64,000 nucleotides of DNA from Novosphingobium sp. PP1Y. Lineage in GTDB: Bacteria; Pseudomonadota; Alphaproteobacteria; Sphingomonadales; Sphingomonadaceae. Every line of letters starts with the position of its first letter. The first letter of the stretch is position 1. Below, one piece after another: positions 59,259 to 64,000 of the stretch. The stretch covers positions 713,001-777,000 of the forward strand of contig NC_015580.1 in NCBI RefSeq assembly GCF_000253255.1, read 5' to 3'. The notes beneath the pieces were generated by a model. The model was not told the origin of the DNA. It ran no database searches and saw only the letters and a list, made by a program, of their open reading frames with translations. A program made the position numbers and the translations under genes.

Positions 59259-61427
59259 TCAGATATTACCGCGTCGAAGCGAGAGCTTTGGTACCTTTCG
59301 TCCACTGGCAATCGATGCACCGCGTCCTGACAGCGACGGATTGGTCATGAAATAGCGATGGAGATTGAAGGGGTTGTCGCTTTCGCCGACCCTTTCGTAG
59401 TGCCCGTCGGGTTCAAGCATCCAGCTTTGCTCGGTGTCGAGCAGGTTGGCCAGCATGACCTGGTCGAGCACCTGGTCGTGAACGGTCTTGTTGCGCATGG
59501 GCACCATGACCTCGACGCGGCGGTCGAGATTGCGGCTCATGCCGTCGGCAGAAGTGATGAAGACGTGGGCCTTGCGGTTGGGCATTTCCGCGCCGTTGGC
59601 GAAGGCCCAGATCCGCACGTGCTCAAGGAAGCGACCGATCACCGACTTGACCATGATGTGTTCGGAAATACCGGGAATGCCGGGGCGCAGGCAGCAGATG
59701 CCGCGCACCACCAGCATGATCTCCACGCCCGCCTGGCTGGCGTCGTAGAGCCGGTCGATCAGTTCGGGGTCGGTCAGCGAGTTCATCTTCGCCCAGATCG
59801 CGGCCGGCTTGCCTGCGGTGGCATTGGCAATTTCGGCATCGATGCATGCGTAGAGCCTCGCACGCAGCGAGATCGGCGATATCGCAAGCACCTCGGTGGT
59901 CTTGGGCTCGACATAGCCGGTGATGAAGTTGAACAGGCGCACCGCATCGCGCCCCGCAGCCGGATCGGCGGTGAAATAGGACAGGTCGGTATAGATGCGC
60001 GCGGTGATCGGGTGGTAGTTGCCGGTGCCGAAATGGCAGTAGGTGCGATGCCCTTCGCCTTCGCGGCGCACGACCATCGAGACCTTGGCGTGGGTCTTCC
60101 AGTCGACGAAGCCATAGATCACCTGGACCCCGGCGCGTTCCAGCTGGCTGGCCCACAGCAGGTTCTGCTCCTCGTCGAAGCGGGCCTTGAGCTCGACGAC
60201 GGCGGTAACCGACTTGCCGGCCTCGGCCGCGGCGATGAGCGCCGAGATGATCGCCGACTGCTTGCCCGCACGGTAGAGCGTCTGCTTGATCGCCACGACG
60301 TCGGGGTCCTGCGCGGCCTGGCGCAGGAAGTCGATCACCACTTCGAAGCTTTCGTAGGGGTGCTGGATGACGATGTCCTTCTCGCGAATGGCGGCGAAGA
60401 TGTCACCGTCATGTTCGAGAATGCGTTCGGGATAGCGCGGGGAATAGGGTTCGAACTTCAGCTCGGGTCGGTCTTCGTCGCAGATAGCCGACAGACCGGA
60501 GAAGCCGATGATTCCCTCGGTCTTCATGATCAGCGCGCGGTCAAGGCCGAGCTGGTTGCGCAAGAGGTCCTCTGCGGCCGGATCGAACTTGCCCTGCAGT
60601 TGCAGGACGATGACGATGCCGCGGCGCCGGCGCTGGATGGCGGTACGGTAATAGCGCACCAGATCCTCGGCATCTTCCTCGATCTCGATGTCGCTGTCGC
60701 GCAGGATGCGGAACACGCCGTGGCCGTTGACGGTAAAGCCCGGGAAGATCTGGTCGGTGTTGCGGCAGATCAGGTCCTCGATCGAGATCCAGGCCGCTTC
60801 CTCGCCGGGAATGCGCACGAAGCGCGGCAGCGAGGAGGGGATCAGCACCATCTCCATCACCGGGGAATCGTCGGCCTCGCGGGTCAGCGAGAACAGCACG
60901 CCGATCCCCTGGTTGGCGACGAAGGGGAAGGGATGCGCGGGGTCGATCGCCTGCGGCGTGATCACCGCCATGATATGTTCGAGGAAGTAGTCGGTCAGCC
61001 AGGCCTCGCCCGCCTTGTCGAGCGGCTCGTCGCCGATCACGCGCACACCGGCATCGCCCAGCAGGCGCTTGAGTTCGCTCCACGCTTCCTGCTGGACCGT
61101 TTCCAGCTGCAGCACTTTTTCGTGGATCGCGGAGAGCGCCTGTGACGGCGTGGCGCCGTCGATGGAGATTTCCTCGATCTGGCGGCGGACCTGGCCGGCG
61201 ATGCCGGCGACGCGCACCATCAGGAATTCGTCGAGGTTGCTGCCCGAGATCGAGAGGAAGCGCAGCCGTTCCAGCAGCGGATAGTTGCGGTTCGTCGCTT
61301 CGGCGAGGACGCGCTCGTTGAAGGCCAGCCAGCTTAGTTCGCGGTTGAAGTAACGCGCAGGCAAAGTCGCCAGCTTCGAATTGTCGCAGCTTTCCGAGAT
61401 TTCGACCGATTCGCTTGCCTGAAGCAT
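59259..61427 (-). CDS. ppk: Polyphosphate kinase 1
   Basis: A 722-residue PPK1 that polymerises phosphate from ATP. The N-terminal block is YFNRELSWLAFNERVL; the catalytic region has THAKVSMVVRREG and HFGTGNYHPITARIYTD (phosphohistidine area) and ICCLRPGIPGISEHI with GRFLEHVRIW. The start is set at ATG 61427, which has AAGGA six bases upstream; ATGs at 61442 and 61475 are possible but have weaker sites. A single TGTCAT lies upstream with no 11-bp partner. Confidence 0.94.
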   Translation of the reverse strand: MLQASESVEISESCDNSKLATLPARYFNRELSWLAFNERVLAEATNRNYPLLERLRFLSISGSNLDEFLMVRVAGIAGQVRRQIEEISIDGATPSQALSAIHEKVLQLETVQQEAWSELKRLLGDAGVRVIGDEPLDKAGEAWLTDYFLEHIMAVITPQAIDPAHPFPFVANQGIGVLFSLTREADDSPVMEMVLIPSSLPRFVRIPGEEAAWISIEDLICRNTDQIFPGFTVNGHGVFRILRDSDIEIEEDAEDLVRYYRTAIQRRRRGIVIVLQLQGKFDPAAEDLLRNQLGLDRALIMKTEGIIGFSGLSAICDEDRPELKFEPYSPRYPERILEHDGDIFAAIREKDIVIQHPYESFEVVIDFLRQAAQDPDVVAIKQTLYRAGKQSAIISALIAAAEAGKSVTAVVELKARFDEEQNLLWASQLERAGVQVIYGFVDWKTHAKVSMVVRREGEGHRTYCHFGTGNYHPITARIYTDLSYFTADPAAGRDAVRLFNFITGYVEPKTTEVLAISPISLRARLYACIDAEIANATAGKPAAIWAKMNSLTDPELIDRLYDASQAGVEIMLVVRGICCLRPGIPGISEHIMVKSVIGRFLEHVRIWAFANGAEMPNRKAHVFITSADGMSRNLDRRVEVMVPMRNKTVHDQVLDQVMLANLLDTEQSWMLEPDGHYERVGESDNPFNLHRYFMTNPSLSGRGASIASGRKVPKLSLRRGNI

Positions 61428-61586
61428 GTTTTCCTTGTTCATCCCGTACTGACTGGCAGTCCAGAAGCATGCCATGATGACAGTTCTGCGGCAATTGCGT
61501 CACTTGGCGCGAAAACCTGCCCGTTATCTGCCATTGAACACCGAACATCGTTGCAGTGCAACATGGTTTGCCGCAATGTTGCGTCG

Positions 61587-64000
61587 ATGATCAAAGCGGC
61601 ACTGCACCATCTCACGCGCTACCGCTACTCGCGGCGGGTGCATCTCGGCCCTCAGGTGATCCGGCTGAGGCCGGCGCCGCACAGTCGCACGCAGGTGCCG
61701 AACTATTCGCTCAAGATCAGTCCGCCCGAACATTTCCTCAACTGGCAGCAGGATCCGCACGGCAACTGGCTGGCGCGGGTCGTCTTTCCCGATCCGGTCG
61801 ATCACTTCTCGATCGAGGTGGACCTGCTGGCCGAACTGGCCGTCATCAATCCCTTCGATTTCTTCGTCGAACCGGACGCTGAGGAATATCCCTTCGCTTA
61901 TTCCGAGGCGATGCAGGCGGATCTTTCCGCCTATTTCGAAACCGAGCCGCAGGGTCCGCTGTTCGAGCAACTGGTCGCCAGCCATGCGAACTACCAGGGG
62001 CGCACGGTCGACTTCCTGGTCGAGATCAACCGCAAGCTGCAGGAGCGGATCAACTACGTCATCCGGATGGAATCGGGTGTCATGACGCCGGAGGAAACCT
62101 TGCAGGTGGGCACCGGCTCATGCCGCGATTCGGCCTGGCTGCTGGTCCAGCTGCTGCGCCGCCTCGGCTTCGCGGCGCGTTTCGTCTCCGGCTACTCGAT
62201 CCAGCTTGTCGCCGATGTCATTCCCAAGGAAGGCCCCAAGGGCGTTCTTGAGGATGTGACCGACCTGCATGCCTGGGCCGAGGCCTATGTGCCCGGGGCC
62301 GGGTGGATCGCGCTCGACGCCACTTCGGGCATGTTCGCGGGCGAAGGGCACATCCCACTGTGCGCGACCCCGCACTATCGCTCGGCAACCCCGATCGAGG
62401 GCATGGCGGAGCCGGCGGAAGTCGACTTCCATTTCGAGATGGACGTCAGCCGCATTGCCGAGGCAGTGCGTATCACCAAGCCCTTCACCGACGAACGCTG
62501 GGACGCGCTGCTCGAACTGGGCGACAAGGTCGATGCCGACCTCGAAGCCGGCGGCGTCAACCTGACGATGGGCGGCGAGCCGACATTCATCGCCGCCACC
62601 GACTTCGAGGCGGACGAATGGAACGGCGGTGCGGTCGGCCCGACCAAGGCGGTCTATGCCGACAAGCTGATCCGTCTCCTTCGTGAGAAATTCGCGCCCG
62701 GATCGCTGCTGCACCACGGGCAGGGCAAGTGGTACCCGGGCGAAAGCCTGCCGCGTTGGGGATTCTCGATCTACTGGCGCAAGGACGGCGTGCCGATCTG
62801 GAAGGACCAGTCGCTGATCGCGGCCGAAAGCCCGTTGGAAAAGGGCGGCGATCCCGATCCGGTGCCGACGATGGATGTTTCCGCCGCGGAAACCCTGCTG
62901 CGCGAGACGGCACGGGGGCTGGGGCTGGAGGACGATTTCGTCCAGCCCGTCTTCGAGGACATTCCCGCCTGGAACGAGCGGGAGCAGGACCTGCCGGTCA
63001 ACGTCACGCCGCTCGAGCCCAGGATCGACGACGAGGAGCTGGCGCGCCGCTTCAGGCGGACCTATCGGCGCGGTCTGACCAAGCCGGTCGGTTATGTCCT
63101 GCCGGTGCAGCGCTGGAATTCGGCCGATCAGTCGATCCCGCGCTGGAAAAGCGAACGCTGGAAAGTGCGCAAGGGCCTGCTGACGGCCGTGCCGGGCGAT
63201 TCCGCGATCGGCTATCGCCTGCCGCTCGGCGCGCTGCCGTTCGTGCCGCCCTCGGACTATCCCTATATCCACCCGCGCGACACGGCCGAGCCGCGTGAGC
63301 CGCTGGCCGATTTCCGCGCGCAAGTGGTCGCCAAGGGGCAGGACATGCGTGAAGTGGGCGCTGCCGGCGGCGACCGCCCCGCTTCGCGCGAAAGCCAGCG
63401 GGCCGAGCGCGTCGCCAGCGCCGATGGGCCGCAGGCGCAGGCGATCGTCGAGCAGGAGATCATCGACGGCGCGGTGCGCACGGCCATGACCGTGGAGCCG
63501 CGAGGGGACTACCTGGCCGTCTTCATCCCGCCGACCGAGCGGCTGGAGGACTATCTCGAACTTGTCGCCGCGATCGAGGTGGTGGCCGAGGAGAAAGGCC
63601 TGCCGGTGCGCATCGAAGGCTATGCGCCGCCGCCCGACCCGCGCCTGCAGGTGCTCAAGGTCACGCCGGACCCGGGCGTCATCGAAGTGAACATTCATCC
63701 CTCGGCATCGTGGCGCGAAACGGTGGAGATCACCGAGACGCTTTACGACTGCGCCCGGGAAGTGGGCCTGACCGCCGACAAGTTCATGGTCGATGGCCGC
63801 TCCATCGGCACCGGCGGGGGCAACCATATCGTGCTGGGCGGGCCGAGCCTGCTGGACAGCCCCTTCATCCGCCGTCCGGACCTGCTCAAGAGCTTCGTTA
63901 CCTACTGGCAGCGCCACCCGTCGCTCAGCTACCTGTTTTCCGGCCTGTTCATCGGCCCCACGAGCCAGGCTCCGCGCATCGACGAGGCGCGCCACGATGC
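61587..64000 (+). CDS. Transglutaminase-like / DUF2126 protein (partial)
   Basis: The frame is open from ATG 61587 to the window end, giving 804 residues of a protein usually about 1100 long. The N-terminal transglutaminase-like domain has HLTRYRYSRRVHLGPQ. The catalytic triad is visible: Cys179 in GTGSCRDSAW, His228 in DLHAWAEAY and Asp244 in WIALDATSG. The DUF2126 region follows, with MGGEPTFIAATDFEADEWN and IGTGGGNHIVLGGPS. The C-terminus lies beyond the window. A peptide-processing or circular-proteinase role is reported for some relatives, but the function here is not known. It is divergent from ppk. Confidence 0.9.
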   Translation, partial: MIKAALHHLTRYRYSRRVHLGPQVIRLRPAPHSRTQVPNYSLKISPPEHFLNWQQDPHGNWLARVVFPDPVDHFSIEVDLLAELAVINPFDFFVEPDAEEYPFAYSEAMQADLSAYFETEPQGPLFEQLVASHANYQGRTVDFLVEINRKLQERINYVIRMESGVMTPEETLQVGTGSCRDSAWLLVQLLRRLGFAARFVSGYSIQLVADVIPKEGPKGVLEDVTDLHAWAEAYVPGAGWIALDATSGMFAGEGHIPLCATPHYRSATPIEGMAEPAEVDFHFEMDVSRIAEAVRITKPFTDERWDALLELGDKVDADLEAGGVNLTMGGEPTFIAATDFEADEWNGGAVGPTKAVYADKLIRLLREKFAPGSLLHHGQGKWYPGESLPRWGFSIYWRKDGVPIWKDQSLIAAESPLEKGGDPDPVPTMDVSAAETLLRETARGLGLEDDFVQPVFEDIPAWNEREQDLPVNVTPLEPRIDDEELARRFRRTYRRGLTKPVGYVLPVQRWNSADQSIPRWKSERWKVRKGLLTAVPGDSAIGYRLPLGALPFVPPSDYPYIHPRDTAEPREPLADFRAQVVAKGQDMREVGAAGGDRPASRESQRAERVASADGPQAQAIVEQEIIDGAVRTAMTVEPRGDYLAVFIPPTERLEDYLELVAAIEVVAEEKGLPVRIEGYAPPPDPRLQVLKVTPDPGVIEVNIHPSASWRETVEITETLYDCAREVGLTADKFMVDGRSIGTGGGNHIVLGGPSLLDSPFIRRPDLLKSFVTYWQRHPSLSYLFSGLFIGPTSQAPRIDEARHD

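Noticed and set aside
61477..61515. Pho box before ppk
   Set aside because: One TGTCAT on the minus strand and one CGTCAC on the plus strand, but no partner at 11-bp spacing on either strand.

Overview
The window is high-GC, gene-dense chromosomal DNA from an alphaproteobacterium, most likely a sphingomonad such as Novosphingobium. This placement is inference. It rests on the Entner-Doudoroff block zwf-edd-glk-eda, a 180-kDa-class NAD-glutamate dehydrogenase, a TonB-dependent receptor, frequent 4-base gene overlaps and paired O/P-type porins. No IS element, integrase, tRNA, rRNA or CRISPR array was seen, so this looks like core genome.

Layout. 0-6.1 kb: two flavoproteins, an exported MsrA, and a LacI-type regulator with a sugar MFS transporter. 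6.6-15.3 kb: amino-acid catabolism, with NAD-GDH, an Lrp/AsnC regulator divergent from phhA-hppD, then a VOC protein and maiA. 15.4-17 kb: a diguanylate cyclase and a PAP2 phosphatase. 17-23 kb (leftward): an unusual arginine succinyltransferase (AST) operon, DUF1338-astD-M20 hydrolase-astA-astB, without astC or astE. 23.1-30.9 kb (leftward): zwf, then edd-glk-eda and a divergent PEP-carboxylase-like protein, the last four joined by 4-base overlaps.

31-61 kb is dominated by phosphate functions. phoR is followed by two divergent porins, pstS-pstC-pstA-pstB-phoU-phoB, a leftward metallophosphoesterase-glycosyltransferase pair (PlcP/Agt-like lipid remodelling), a second PhoB-like regulator with a degenerate receiver, a GDT1-type Mn exporter behind a yybP-ykoY-like riboswitch, a lipoprotein plus TonB receptor, a small TPR protein, a reduced type IV secretion cluster (virB2-3-4-6-9-10-11) and ppk-ppx. 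PhoB-box-like repeats (TGTCAY-type hexamers at 11-bp spacing) lie before one porin, pstS, the phosphoesterase and the second regulator, with weaker ones before the lipoprotein and the secretion cluster. The window ends inside a large transglutaminase/DUF2126 protein.

How it fits together: PhoR/PhoB would sense phosphate limitation and switch on uptake through porin and Pst, lipid replacement by PlcP and the glycosyltransferase, and possibly an outer-membrane lipoprotein/TonB system and the secretion cluster, with polyphosphate enzymes next door. The strongest candidates for something undescribed are the virB cluster lacking VirB5/7/8 and VirD4 with a possible Pho box, the PEPC-like protein without key catalytic residues in the Entner-Doudoroff operon, and the AST operon in which M20 and DUF1338 proteins stand where astE and astC are missing.
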